From the NCBI RefSeq assembly GCF_030864355.1, contig NC_083393.1, positions 1,922,001 to 1,986,000 of the forward strand: a stretch of 64,000 nt of DNA, in the 5' to 3' direction. The translations under genes were made by a program, and so were the position numbers. Positions 1 to 11,722 of this stretch are shown here, piece after piece. The notes under the pieces were generated by a model. It was not told where the DNA came from. It was given only the letters and a program-made list of their open reading frames with translations, and ran no database searches. Origin of the DNA: Cutaneotrichosporon cavernicola (Eukaryota; Basidiomycota; Tremellomycetes; Trichosporonales; Trichosporonaceae). Position 1 is the stretch's first letter. Each line of letters begins with the position of its first letter.

Positions 1-3000
1 CGGGGCGGTGGACGATGAGACGACGCGCGAGGAACGACATGCGCGACATGAGCCAGTGAAGCGGGCGCTCACCTTCGCTTGGGCCCTCCTCCCCTTCGTC
101 GTCCTCGTCCGCGACGTCAACTCGGGCCACGCCGTTGGCATCGGCCTTGTCCGCCTTGTCCGCCTTGGCCCAGTGCTTGCTGATGTTCCAGAGGAGCTTG
201 ACGAGTTGGTCGGCGAGCTTGGCGTCGACCACCACGTCCGCACCAGACTCGTTCTTGCTCCCCCCAAGGAGGATGCACGCCTTGCGAGCAACGTCGAGAG
301 CAGCGTCGGCGTCCAGCGCGTCTGCGTCGGCGGCAAGCAGCAAGGCGAGGGCACGCGCTGCGCCGAACCGCACCCACTCGTGTGGGAAGAGGAGGTGAGC
401 CGTCACCGCGTCCCATGGAAGCTGGCTGGCCGATGCGGTCCCCACTTGGAGCGCCTTGGCAACGAGAGCGAGAGCCTGGTGTGGGACCGCGTGGTCGAGA
501 TCCAGGTCGATGTCGGACGTCTCCGCGCGGGCGAGACCGGCCGCGCTGGCCTCGAGGATGGGACCGATGAGGGCCGGCAGGCCACGCGCGAGCTCGCTAC
601 CGCCCGCGGAATCGCAGAGGAGACCGTACACGGCCAAAGAGGAGCCGGCGAGGGCTGGCTGCTCATCCTTAACCGCTACCCAGCCCTGGAGCACGCCGAT
701 CATGTGTGCCTGCTTCTCCTCGTCGAGAGCACCAAAGAGCTGCTGGAGCAGCGCGCCGGCCATGTTGCGACACTTCTCCGAGTCGTCATTGGCGAGCACG
801 CCCACGAGCGCGACGAAGAACATGTCCGCGTACGCGTCGACGAGGTCACCCGAGAACTTGGTGAAGACGGCAGAAAGAACTTCCATGACACTCACGCGTC
901 CGCTCTCGAACACGTAGTCGAGGTTGCGTGCGAGGAAGTTCATCTGATGCTTGAGACGGCCCTTGCCCTGTGGGTAGTCGAGGAGGAACTGCATGAGCAC
1001 GCCGCGGCAGAGCTCCTGCACATGCGTGCTCTGGCTCGTGACCATGATGCTGCTGACGCGCTCCATGAGGTCGTAGATCTCGGGGACGACGAAGCGGCGC
1101 CCAACAACAGCGCGGAGCACGGTGAAGAGGCAGGACTGGCGCTCGTGGTCCTCGAGATCCGGGGAGGCCACCTCAATGAGGTACCGAAGCTGGGTGTCCG
1201 AGATGCTCGTGGCCTTGCAGTCGCGGATCAGGACGGCGAGCGTCTTGAGCGCAGTCTGCGCAACCTCGCTCTCGGCGCTGCTGCCAGCGTTCTTGATGAT
1301 CTTGAAGATGTTGTTCACGAACGCCGGGAGCGCGTCGTCGACCTGCGGGACGGGGCACTTGGCAACGGCCGCGGTGGCCTTGAGGCCGAGCGTGAGAATG
1401 CCTGCCTCGGGTGAGTACAGCGTATTGCCGATGGCGTTGACGAGCGGGCCGAGGCGCGCGAGAATGTCAACATTGTCAAAGTCAAACTTGCCGCGGCGGA
1501 AGGCCGTGACGAACAGGTCCAGACCGAAGGTGACAAACTTGTGCGCGTTCTGCGGGTACACGTCCTCATCCTCCTTCATGTCACGCTTCATCTGCATGGT
1601 GAAGCGGTCGTTTGCTGCCGACTTGGGGGCCTTGCGCTTCGGGCGGAGATACGCCGAGTTGCCGTTGATGAGCGAGTAGCAGAGCGAAAGAATGTCCTGC
1701 GGCCCAACGAACGTGTTCGAGTTCAGCCCCAGTGCGACGCGACGCAACACCTCGTCGACCTGGGCCATCGTCTTGACCGCCTGCGAGACGTGCATGATCT
1801 CGCGCACAGGCGCAAGTACAGCGGCAATCTTGGCTGGCGACACGAGGCGAGACACGAGTTGGAACGTGTCGTTGCCGCGGGACAGAGCGCCGCGCACCTC
1901 ACGCATCTTGGTCTTGAACCCCTCGGTCGCGACATCCTTGCCGCTCTCTCCCCAGATGACCTCGGCTGCCACCTCAACAGCGTCAGACACGGCCGCATCG
2001 AGGTTGGCAAAGCGGCCGCCCCCCTCGGTCGTCGCGTGCACGAGGATGGAGTGCACAGTAACAGCGAGCGTATGCTTCTGCGGGCCGCGCTGGAGCGCAG
2101 TGCGCAGCTCCTTGATGACGCGCACGAGCCAGGTGGGGCCAAGGTAGACGGCAATCTTGCCAACCGTGTCGCGTGCAATGTCACGCGTGTCCTGGTCCTT
2201 GCTGCGGAGGATCTGGGAAACGGTGGTGACGGTGCGCACGATCTCGTTCGACGACGACTCGTCCGGCAGCGCAGCAGCGAGCTTCACGATACCGAGCGCA
2301 ACAGGAATGCGCACTGTGTCCTCGGTCTCGCCCTTCTGGGCGACGAACTTCGAGAGGTTGGGGAGAAGCCGCGTGAGGACGACGTTGGTGATCTTCTCCG
2401 TTGCAGCTGCCTGAGCCTGCGCATCCTCTGCCTCCTCAGTCTCGGCCTCAGCCCCGACCTCGACAGCCTCGACCTCGGTATCTTCCTCCTCCTTCTCTGT
2501 CTCGCCGACCTTGGCGCCGCCCTTCAAGTCAAAGTGGAAGTTGTCCAGGCACGAAGTAACCGCGCGAATGTAGAACTTCTGCTGATTGGTTTGCGGGGTG
2601 CCGAGCTTGAGGAAACGATTAACGAGAGCGTTGTAGCGCGACCAGCCGAGCTGGCCTGCAAGCGAACCGACGGCAATGATCGCTTCGTTGACGAGGTGGT
2701 GGTCCGTGACGTCCGTTGACCCTGTAAGGATGTGCTCGAGGACAACGAGGAACACGCTCGAGATTGTCGCCTCGCGGATGCCGCCCTCGGCGACGATGTC
2801 GCGCAGGCGGCGGATTGCACGCGCACGACGGTGGACCTGAATGTGGCCTAGGTTAACGAAGATGTTGGTCTCGTCGTCGTCGCCGAGGAGCGCGTGCATC
2901 TCCGCGAGTACAGGAACGCCGGTGCACTCCTTGACAGCGGCAGAGAACACAAGCAGCGCCTCGTTGCGCACGAGCTCCTGCTTTGAGAACAGGATGCGGC

Positions 3001-6000
3001 GGAGAGACGGCAGCACGACCGTTTTGAGCTGGTCGACGAGCTCTCCTTCCTCGGCCTCGCCCACGATCTTGACAAAGCGCTGGAGGATGCTGCTGGCGTT
3101 TGTGCGGATCGACAGCTCCTCGGGCTCCTGGATGAAGCTGAGCGAGCTGCGAAGGACAGGCAGCCACTCGCGCGCGTTCTGAGGCAGCCCTGTCTCAGGC
3201 GCGTCGTTGAGCTGCGCGAACGCCTCGAGGCGCTTGTCAAAGTCCGGCTCGTCCATCCGCTTTACACGGTACGCGTTCAGGCCGGACACGAGGGCGACCG
3301 TGCGCGCAAGCGAGGGGTCGGCCTCGCCGAACGTGTGGAACGCTGCCACGAGCGCGCGGCGAGACGCCGGATAGTGAAGAGTCTGGAACAAGTTCGAAAT
3401 CATGTTGTAGCTCTGATGGAAGAATGCTGACGCGGGGTCCGCAAAGTCGGGAGAGATGGCATACAGCTTCTGCAGCGTCAGGAGGATGTTGACCTTGGCC
3501 TTCTCGGGCACCTGGCGCCCAGGCTGCCGCAGCATCGGTGCGAGGAGGGCCGCGAGCTGCTGCGCTTGCTCGCCGTCAGTCACGATCGCCGAGAGGCGGG
3601 TGAGGATCGCAAGGAGGCGGCGCATGATGTCCTCGTTGGCGGCCAAACGGAGAGTCTCGACGAGCCCAATGATGTTGTCGAGCAAGGGACGGATGTGGGT
3701 CATGAGTACATCCTCGATAACCTCGGGCTCATCGACGATGAGCAGTGAGTCGATCACGTCGAACACGCGTCCGATGACCGCGGGCTTGACCTTGACGGCG
3801 GTCATGCAAGCGAAGGTCTTTGGCAGCACGCGGTCGTCGAACTGCACGAGGCTTTTGGCCGTCTCGGGCGAGCTCGCGAGCGCCGCGATCAGGTCGAGCG
3901 TGCCGGAAGGCGCCTGGGTGTTCTCGACCTCGAGCAACGCAAGGCGTGGCGAAATGACGGCCGAGAACAGCACAGGAAGGTAGGGCGAGAAGTCAAAGTC
4001 GAGCACAGTGGATCGCAGGAACTGAACCAGGCGCTTGAGGCCGGTCGAGCGGACGGTACGGAGGGGCACAGAACCCTTGTCGTTGGCTTCGACCTCATCC
4101 TCGTCGACCTCCTCCTCCTCCTCCCCGGCTTTCTCGGTGTCGATGCCGGCCTGCGCTTGGCGGACGAGAACAAGCGTGGCACCAAGTAAGCGGGGCCAAT
4201 GCGGCACCGTCTGTGGTGCGAGGTACCGGAGCACATCGTACAGGAAGGTGAGGTAGCCGAGCTGCTGTCGGCCGGCGGCGACGAGGGCCTTGCTCTCGAG
4301 CGCTGCCGGAGACACGTCCTCGAACTCGCCGAACGGTTCGAGCATGAGGTCGACGAGCGTCTTGAGCTCCTCCGAGCTGCATGCGTTCAGCGCCGACAGG
4401 ACCGCCTGCTTGCGCGCCCCCTGCCCCTGCGCAGTGGACGAGCGCGCCTTGCGCGACATCATGATGCCGTACAGCAGACGGATGGCGGCGTCGATGAACT
4501 CGGGCCGGTGCGACGGTTCGATGACCTCCGAGTCGACGCTCATGTCGAGGTGCACGAGCTCGTCACGGAACTTGGCGTCCTCGAGAAGGTTGAACATTCG
4601 CTCGCGGTATGGCACGAGGTTGGGCGACTTGTAGGTCATGAGGCACTTGAGCGCTACGCTCTGCACCTTGGACTCTCCCTTAGAGAGGAGGTTGAGGTAG
4701 AGGGTGTGCAGCTCCTCGGACCGGTACGCGGCTTTGGGGTTAACAAACTTGGCGCACAGCTCTAGGAAGTTGATGGTGCGCTCCTGGCGCTTGCGCGTCG
4801 AGAGATGGCCAGAAGCGACCTGCATCTCGTCGTCGGCCGCGCCGGTCACAGCCAGCACGACGGGAACTACGAGGCGCGTGTGCCTCTCTGCCATGCCTGG
4901 GTTCGCGACGAGCAGGGCGAGCAGCTGCGCCTCGTAGCTGAGCACATCCAGGCGGTCCTTGGAGATCTGATACTGGTGTTAGCTGATGAACTTCGCCAAT
5001 GATCTTACGGGAATCTCAGCCACGTCGAGGTTGGTTGAGTCGTTCGTCTCCTGCCATGCCCGGAGGATGTTGTTACGGGCTCGCACAAGGCCGTGGCAGC
5101 GGAACTCTGCGCCCTCATCCCCGTCGTCCTCAACTTCCTCTTGAACGACCTTCTGTTGCGTCCAGTCGGGATAGCTGACGCCAAGATCAGGCATGACAGA
5201 GTCCTCAGCGATAGTCGTCTTCTGCAGCTGGTCCCAGACGGTGGTCCAGATCGACTCGGCGTGGTCACCAACGAGAGATGTGAGAACAGTAACGCTCTCA
5301 GCCCACACGGGACGGAAGTTGACTTTCAGCTGGGCAATGAGGTAGTTGATCGCCCACTGCACGGACTCGTTCGGGTCAGTGAGTGTGCCGAGCTGGCGTC
5401 CAAGACGGGCGATCTGGGTTGTGCGGTCACGCGTGTTCTTGAGGGACATCTCCGCCTGTTCGATCGCCTTACACTGGTTCCAGATGGCGCCGGCGTCAGG
5501 CTCACCGGCCACAGCCAGGGCCCGAATAGAGGAAAGACGGAGAGACGAGTCGGAGGACATAAGATTGGGGAGAAGGACTCCGACGCCGACGTCCTTCATA
5601 GTCTCCGGCCAATGCTCAGCCAAGTCGGCAACCTGCGCCAGCACCTCGCGACTCCAGTGCCAGTTTCGAACTAGCACCTTCAGGGTGTTGTTGTCGAGGA
5701 TGTACGCCTTGAACTGCTCCTGCACGGCGGCGGGGCCGCGCAGCGCGAGCTGGAACATAGAGCTGAGGAGGCGACCGATGACGTGCGAGTCGTTCCACGC
5801 CCCTGCCTCACGCCAGTTCTCCGCCGCGAACTGAGGGTTCTCAACGAAGCTGGAGAGGATGGACACGAGGTGCTCGGAGAAGTGCTTGCTTTCACCCGCG
5901 AGGTAAGGAATGAGCTCGAGGACCTGGCCGAGGATACGACGATCGTTCGTATCGAGCTCGTCGAGCGACGCGAGTACCTTGGCGAGTGCCTTGACGAGCG

Positions 6001-7531
6001 CCTGGCGCCACTTGCCACCCTGGACGTTCGAGAGGCCCCCGGAGAGGAATCCCGCGCCAGCAATGTTGTTGAGGAGCACGAGCGTGGGCAATGGGTCCTG
6101 CTCGAGCCCGGTGAGCGCGGTTCGGGTAATGTGTCCGAGGAGGAACTGCTCGATACCGGCCCACTTGAACGAGACACACATGTTCACAAATGCTGAAAGT
6201 TCTGCGGTTGGCAACGCCTGCCAGAGTGTGTCGATCAGCCCCACGCCCGGACTGAGCCACTGCGAGAGCTTGCCCGAGTTAAGCGTGCCGACGATGCACG
6301 AGACGAGCGCCTTGCGCCAGCGGTTGCGCTCGCTGCGTGCCTCGTCCGTGATGTCCTCCGAGTCAGCGGCGACATCCTTGATGTGCGCAACAAGACCCTG
6401 CAGCTTGAGCATTGTGGGCTTCAACTCGGTAGAAGGGAAGCGCTTGCCTTTGCGCGTGTAAAGGAACGTAGCGAGAACGTCGAGGAAGGCAGTGGACTTG
6501 GCGAAGTTGGCTGCCGGAGGGTTCTTGGAAGTCGTTGCGGCAGAAGGGTCGACGAGGTCCATGCGCGCGACTGCAGACTGAATCAGAGGTGGCGTCTCGG
6601 CCGATGAACAGTGGTGCACGAGCGCGATCGTGAGATGCCTCAGAGTTGCGACCTGCTCGTCGGTCGGGTTCGCAGCCAGGTCGTCGAGGAGGATGGTATA
6701 GATGGTAAGAGACCGGGAGTGAAGGTGAGTCTTGGTGCCCTTCAAGGCATTGGCCCAGACGGCCTCGATACCGGGAGTGGGCTCCTCGAGGAGCACACCC
6801 ATAAGGTGCGTGAGGGCTTCGTTGCGCGCCTTACGAAGCACTGCCGCCCACGCCTCGGACAGTGCCTTGCGAACATACCCCTTGTTCGCCGGCCCAAGAG
6901 AAGGCCGCACCGCTCCCCACGCGGCACGGAGAGCTTCAGTGTTCTCGGCGCGAGTGAGAGCTGGGGCGACACTACTGAGCGACCGAGAGAGGGCCGAGTA
7001 CGTTTCCTCGACGAGCTTGGGCTCGAGGGCGCGCAGCGCGCCGACGCGCACCAGATCCCTGGTAGTGGTGGGGAAGTGGGGAATGCCTTCGCTCAATACA
7101 GTAGCGTATAGCGCCTGCACGAGCAGGAGAGCAGAGCGGAGTCCGGAGTGCTCATGTGTCTCCCCGCCCTTGAGAGCGGAGAAGAAATCAGAGAACAGAG
7201 ATATGATGGGGCTGAGGTTGAGGATGATGAGGGGAAGGGTCCGCGTGAGGGGGTACAGCGCGCGCGAGAGGTCCTGGTAACCCGTCGTGAGATCCTGCAG
7301 CTCTAGGCGAGCAATCTCCGCAATGAGCGGTAATTCCTGTCGTCAACTACCGCCAACTACCCTCTGGGGATTACTCACCTCGGGGTCCTTCTCCCAATCG
7401 AGCCCCTTCCTCCGACCAACATCGACGCTGATGTGCTCGAGCTTCTTTGTGTACGTCTCATACTGCCGTCAGTTCATTTCATTAGGGAGCAAATAACTTA
7501 CGCGGAAACGCTTCGCTGGTGGTTCGGCCAT
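1..7531 (-). CDS. UTP20: UTP20-like U3 snoRNP / SSU processome scaffold protein (3' end beyond the window)
   Basis: Giant HEAT-repeat-type nucleolar protein of the small-subunit processome, needed for processing of the 18S rRNA precursor. Exons read on the minus strand: 7531-7502 (MAEPPAKRFR), 7462-7379, 7336-5009, and 4972 to the left edge; introns are 39, 42 and 36 nt, each with a CTGAC or CTAAC-type branch site. The N-terminal segment YTKKLEHISVDVGRR, the block LPLIAEIARLELQDLTT and the segment RKARSSTAQGQGARKQAVL (around 4400) resemble the Utp20/DRIM family, and the whole translation is helical and repeat-like. About 2,490 residues are visible, close to the family's usual 2,500-2,800, so only a small C-terminal part should be missing. 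The start is the first ATG, 220 bp from a divergent gene. Two long open frames on the other strand are antisense shadows. Confidence 0.9.
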
Positions 7532-7751
7532 GCTGAACTGCGGCCTGCGTTGAGCGATGGATGGTTATGAACTTGTACAGCTGGCTACTCGAAATCTCAT
7601 ATTTGGGCCAAATATCTTCACCTCCACCTCGGAATCTAAGATCACGTGGATTAACTTCCCACGGTGGTAACCTCCACCTCCACCGTATGAACACCACCAG
7701 CAATGCCATAGTGCACTGTGGTGTTTGCTGCTGACATTCTTCACAAGCAAT
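7532..7751. promoter_or_regulatory. Bidirectional promoter between UTP20 and the Maf-family gene
   Basis: This 220-bp gap separates two start codons that point away from each other, so it must hold both promoters. It contains a 19-nt element at 7666-7684 (minus strand GGTGGAGGTGGAGGTTACC) flanked by a perfect 7-bp inverted repeat (ACGGTGG at 7661-7667 and CCACCGT at 7680-7686). A second CACCTCCACCTC copy lies near 7619. A nearly identical element lies upstream of the NRAMP gene. No clear TATA box is visible. Confidence 0.6.
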
Positions 7752-8768
7752 ATGGCACCACAGCGTCCGTCTCCCGTGCTCCCCACCGCCATGCCCTCTC
7801 CTATTTTTGAGCGGCTTAAGGATAAACGCGTCGTTCTCGCCTCCGGCTCCCCACGGCGGAAGGACATCTTCGAGAATGTCGTGAGTTGAGGAAGGTTGAC
7901 CACGCCCGTTGAACGACTCGAGAGAGATACTAACAACAGGGGTTCAAGCCGGAGATCATCCCTTCGACATTCTCAGAAGACCTATCCAAAGGGGACTTTG
8001 AAGGGAGGCTGGCGGACTACCCAATTGCAACGGCTGGCGAGAAGGTTGCTTAAGGAGCCGGAACGCAGCTGACATCAGGCGATGGAGGTGTACGAGCGCC
8101 TGATGCGCGAGAACGACAGCGACCCAGCGCAACTCGTCATCTCTGGTAAGCTCTTAACCGCTCGACTTGGGCTGACAGCAGCGGACACTGTGGTCATCTT
8201 CCCTCCGGAGAAGGAGACAGCTGAGGGCGGGAGTGCGCACGGCGAGACGAGCGAGATCCTCGAGAAGCCGCTGAACAGGGCTGAGCAGGTGAGCTAGATC
8301 ATGGGAGTCGGCCGCTTACAGCAGTTCCGAATTCTGGATCTGATGTCTAGCCGGAGCTGCGAGGTTGTAACTGGCGTGTGTATTGGTGAGCAGGCATTGG
8401 ATTTGGACCGACTGACAGCAGTGTACCCGATCGTCGAAGCTCCAGGGTTCAAGCTGCAGTCAATATCTTGCTCAACTCTCGTCCATTTCTTCGAGAACAC
8501 AGTTAGCGACAGATTCATTGCCTAGGCTGACAGACAGAGAGAGGAGATCCAGGCTTACGTCGAGCATGGGGAAGGGCACGACCGAGCTGGCGGCTTCGCT
8601 ATTCAGGTCAGCCTGGGGTCCGAATCGCAGAGCTGACAACAGGGTCTCGGCGGCCTCCTTATTGATAGGGTAGACGGTAGCTACGACAATTGCGTAGGAT
8701 TCCCTTCGAGCCAGTTCTGGAAGTGGATGTCGCGGCTCGATGAGGAGGGGACGTTTAACGACATCTAG
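7752..8768 (+). CDS. Maf/HAM1-superfamily nucleotide pyrophosphatase
   Basis: Predicted 248-residue Maf-like protein, a family that hydrolyses nucleoside triphosphates (typically dTTP, UTP or modified nucleotides) to monophosphates and pyrophosphate. Eight exons: 7752-7880, 7940-8044, 8079-8145, 8182-8288, 8322-8385, 8422-8501, 8538-8606, 8643-8768; they join in frame and total 249 codons including the stop. Motifs visible are VVLASGSPRRKDI near residue 30 (the S-x-R-R nucleotide site), SADTVV (catalytic Asp), CEVVTGV, and the C-terminal GEGHDRAGGFAIQGLGG. Introns are 33-59 nt with branch sites almost touching the acceptor; two use weak donors (GTTGCT at 8045 and GTTAGC at 8502). The ASMT-type methyltransferase half found fused to Maf in animals is absent. 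Substrate preference cannot be told from sequence. Confidence 0.88.
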
Positions 8769-8781
8769 ACTGCATGTATAC

Positions 8782-9931
8782 CTAGATGATCATCTCCTGC
8801 TCGATGACCGTAATCTTCTTCTTCCCGCGCTGGTACACAGCATACACCTCCTCGCGCTCGATGTATCGCTCGCCCTCACGCAGTGCGTGGACGCCGGTGG
8901 ATAGCTCGCCAGCCCCGTCCACCGGTCTGAGGGAGTAGATGATCTCGAGGGCGCTCAGGACCCCGCCGTATGCGTATGAGATGCCAGTGTCGATGATGAT
9001 CACGTCACCGCCACAGCGGTCGACGATGCGCTCAAAGTCGGGCGTGTGTCCGCCGATGATGCGGCGCACACCGAGCTTCTCTTTAAGCTCCTTCGCCCAC
9101 TCGCAGACGGTCTTCTCATCAAGCTCGTCTGCGAGGCCGCGCCACCACAGCGGGCCGCCGCCGTCGTATACACCCGCTTCGGCAGCAGTCGTACCCTCCG
9201 GCAACCCACGATATGGGTTAGGGGGGTGGGGTGGGGCCATGGGTGGCGTGAGCGCACGCGACAGGAGGCCTGCACCGAGCTCGTTGATCCGGTCGGGATA
9301 GGGAAGGAGGTCGGGATACGATGGACGAAGAGAGCCATGAGTGAAGGAGAGGGAAGGGGCGCCCTTGAACGGCGCGAGATACACGCGTGCGGTGGTAGTG
9401 TAGTTGGCCAACCACTCCTGTCCGAGCCACCCGTCCAGGCTCATGTCGTGGAGTCGCTGCTTCTGGCCGCCCCAATGGGCAATATCCGCCTTAGAGACGT
9501 ACCGCCAGTCGCCGATGGCGTTCATGAACTCGTGGTTGCCCAGGACCGTGTGCAGCTGCCCTCCCGCTTCAGAAGCCTGGTCCCGGAGCGACGCAAAAAG
9601 GCGGTAGATGTCAAGGGCATACGTTCCGCGGTCAATGTTGTCGCCCGTCTGCACGAGGATGTCGGATCCACCGATCCACTTGTCGTGCTCGTCGATGAGC
9701 TTGGCCATGCGCAGAACCGCCCTAGTGTTCCTTATGTCTGTGCTTAGCTTGGGCCCAGGGGCTCTGATTGTACGCACCACCATGGAGATCGCCGACGGCG
9801 ACGAGGCGCTGCCGGAACGCCTGATGGCCGGGTGAGGGTTCGGGCTCGCGGCGGGCCGCGAGGGAGCTCAGCATGTACCAGAGGAGGAGGCCTCCGGTGA
9901 TGATGAGCATCCACTGTCGTGCGTTCGGCAT
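8782..9931 (-). CDS. Membrane-anchored PPP-type (Shewanella-like) metallophosphatase
   Basis: Calcineurin-like phosphoesterase of about 369 residues, joined from 9931-9778 and 9737-8782 across a 40-nt intron that falls exactly within the first metal-binding motif and restores GDLHGD. Further PPP motifs in order are GDNIDRG, GNHEF, FTHGSL and GGHTPD, giving the expected dinuclear-metal ligands. The spacing and the HTPD/YAYGG end look like the bacterial-like Shewanella-type phosphatases rather than PP1/PP2A/PP2B; that sub-assignment is inference. Residues 8-27 form one hydrophobic segment (WMLIITGGLLLWYMLSSLAA), so the enzyme is probably a type II anchored protein of the secretory pathway with a lumenal catalytic domain. 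The start at 9931 was chosen because it gives this anchor; longer upstream ATGs add residues with no clear character. The gene ends 13 bp from the Maf stop and is divergent from the methyltransferase gene. Confidence 0.85.
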
Positions 9932-10217
9932 GGCGAGTAGTGAACGAGGAAGTAATGGCGGTGACGTGCGTCCCAACGCGATGAGTGTGTGGGGTGACTG
10001 GAACCTGTTACCAAGTGATGACATCCAGGCAGTGCGGAAGCAAAATTGGTGGGACCCCGCCTCCACATTGCCGTATCATGGTTGGAGAGGCCCAGGAGAA
10101 ACGGGCGGTGAGGCTATCCCACCCATGGGCAGTAAGAGTGTATGAGGTCCTACATCGTCCATTCACGCGTCGTTCTCACACACATCAACTTCCATCTCCA
10201 TCACATAATCCATCACC
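9932..10217. promoter_or_regulatory. Bidirectional promoter between the metallophosphatase and the methyltransferase
   Basis: This gap of 286 bp lies between two divergent start codons. The sequence just before the methyltransferase start is pyrimidine- and CA-rich (CATCAACTTCCATCTCCATC), as is usual for transcription start regions in this window. I see no TATA box and no named factor site. Confidence 0.5.
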
Positions 10218-11323
10218 ATGAACTTGCTGGTGGTCCTTGCACTCGTCCCCCTGATATGGCGTCTCGCCGTGCAGTTCCTCCCAGCTCAGTGGACTGAGCC
10301 TTATGCCTACTGGGATCCAGATGCTCTCAACGACGGCCTCGCCCGCTGGAGCAACATGGGCTACTGGGTATGCCACGCGCCACACTCCATTCTGTGTGTT
10401 AACATCAGGACGACGCCTCATCCTTCTCAGAAGCAGGTGAGGCGCTTGCCCGCCGCCTCCTCGCCTTCGCGGACGCAAGCAACGAACGCGTGCTCGACAT
10501 CGCCCACGGTCCCGGGGACAGTTTATGTGAGTTGGCATCGATGTGAGGTGGCGGTTCCACGCTGATGTCAGTGCTCCATCTCGAATCTAATCCAAAGCAT
10601 CTCACTGCGATCGCCTCGCTTCCCTCTGACACCGAGACAGCACAGCAGCGCGTAAACCAATGGTTCCTTGAGCACGCCGGCAAAACCGACCTTACCTGGT
10701 ACACTGGGTCTGCAACCTTCCGTCCGGCCAAGGACTTTGACCACCCGCTGTATCCGATGCGCGGGTTCCTCGGCGACTCGAATGTGGTGGTGGAGGAGGA
10801 GGAGGAGGAGAGGGAACAGGTCGTCTTTGACGATGAGGCTGATGTGGTGGACGTCGAGGAGGTTGTCCTCGACAAGGCCAAGTCCCAGACCGGCATCGAC
10901 CTCTACGACCTTGTCTATGTCCTCGATGCGCTTTACCACTTCCCACCTTCGCGTAGCGCGTTTATCGCCTCGGTCCTACCCAACCTCCGCCCCGGAGGTG
11001 TGCTCGCGTACACGGATATCCTGGCCCCGCCATCCCTCTCCCGCCTTCCAGGCAGGCTCCTCGCCAACCTCCTCTCCACGCTGCTCCGCGTCCCCCAATC
11101 TAACCTTGCATCCGGCATCACGCTGAACCAGTACAAATCCTCTCTCGAAGACATGGGATACAAGGTCCAGCTCCAGGACTGGACGACGCACGTGTTCCCA
11201 GGCTTCGCGGCCAACCTCAAGGCTCGGGGTGCGGGTTGGTGGGTGGTAGGTTGGCTCGCCGAGAAGGCGGAAGCCAGCGGATGGAAGTATGTTGCGGTGC
11301 GCGCCGAGCGGTCTTCCACGTAG
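10218..11323 (+). CDS. Membrane-anchored class I SAM-dependent methyltransferase
   Basis: Predicted 339-residue protein from exons 10218-10367, 10409-10526 and 10572-11323, which join in frame. Residues 1-22 form a hydrophobic N-terminal anchor (LLVVLALVPLIWRLAV), so it probably sits in the ER or another inner membrane facing the cytosol. The glycine-rich SAM motif I reads VLDIAHGPGDSL and is split by the second intron. Motif II/III-like segments are DLYDLVYVLDALYHFP and LRPGGVLAYTDIL, typical of the sterol/ubiquinone-type methyltransferase fold. Between them is an acidic run rich in Glu and Val (about residues 150-180). The substrate is unknown. Lipid or quinone modification is possible from the anchor, but nothing in the sequence proves it. 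Confidence 0.7.
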
Positions 11324-11722
11324 GACGTAGATGATGCGATCTTGTGTAGCCCATCGCATTGCCATCGCATGCCTGGGGTGGGGGCATTTGACACGCAGCG
11401 GCATCCGAACCACAAGCCGGCGGCAGAAACATCGTGGAAGGGGGTCGTGATGGTGCCTGGCCAACCCCTGGCAAGAGCTAAACAAGGAGGGAGCGGAACC
11501 AAATTTGATATTCGCCACCCACGCGCTTGGTACCCTGGAAATACATGACTGGACTTGTTGAGCTCGCGCGCTCACCATCCGAGCATCATCACAACAACTT
11601 TCTTCATATCGTTTCATTCCTTTGTTCTTGTCAAGCCTTTGCGTCCACTTTGCCAAATCTGAGCGGCCACACAGCGTTCTCCTCCCCTCTCCTAAGTCAC
11701 CGAGGTCATCAGCTCTGGCTCG
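11324..11722. other. Intergenic region upstream of RAD18
   Basis: This 399-bp stretch lies between two genes on the same strand. It holds the 3' region of the methyltransferase gene and the promoter and leader of RAD18. A long minus-strand open frame across it (10976-11749) is a shadow without protein character. I see no RNA gene or repeat. Confidence 0.5.

Noticed and set aside
8..2719. Long plus-strand open frames at 8-1414 and 1541-2719
   Set aside because: They lie wholly antisense to the UTP20 coding frame, have shadow-type Leu/Glu/Arg/Val-rich composition and start at a non-ATG codon in one case.
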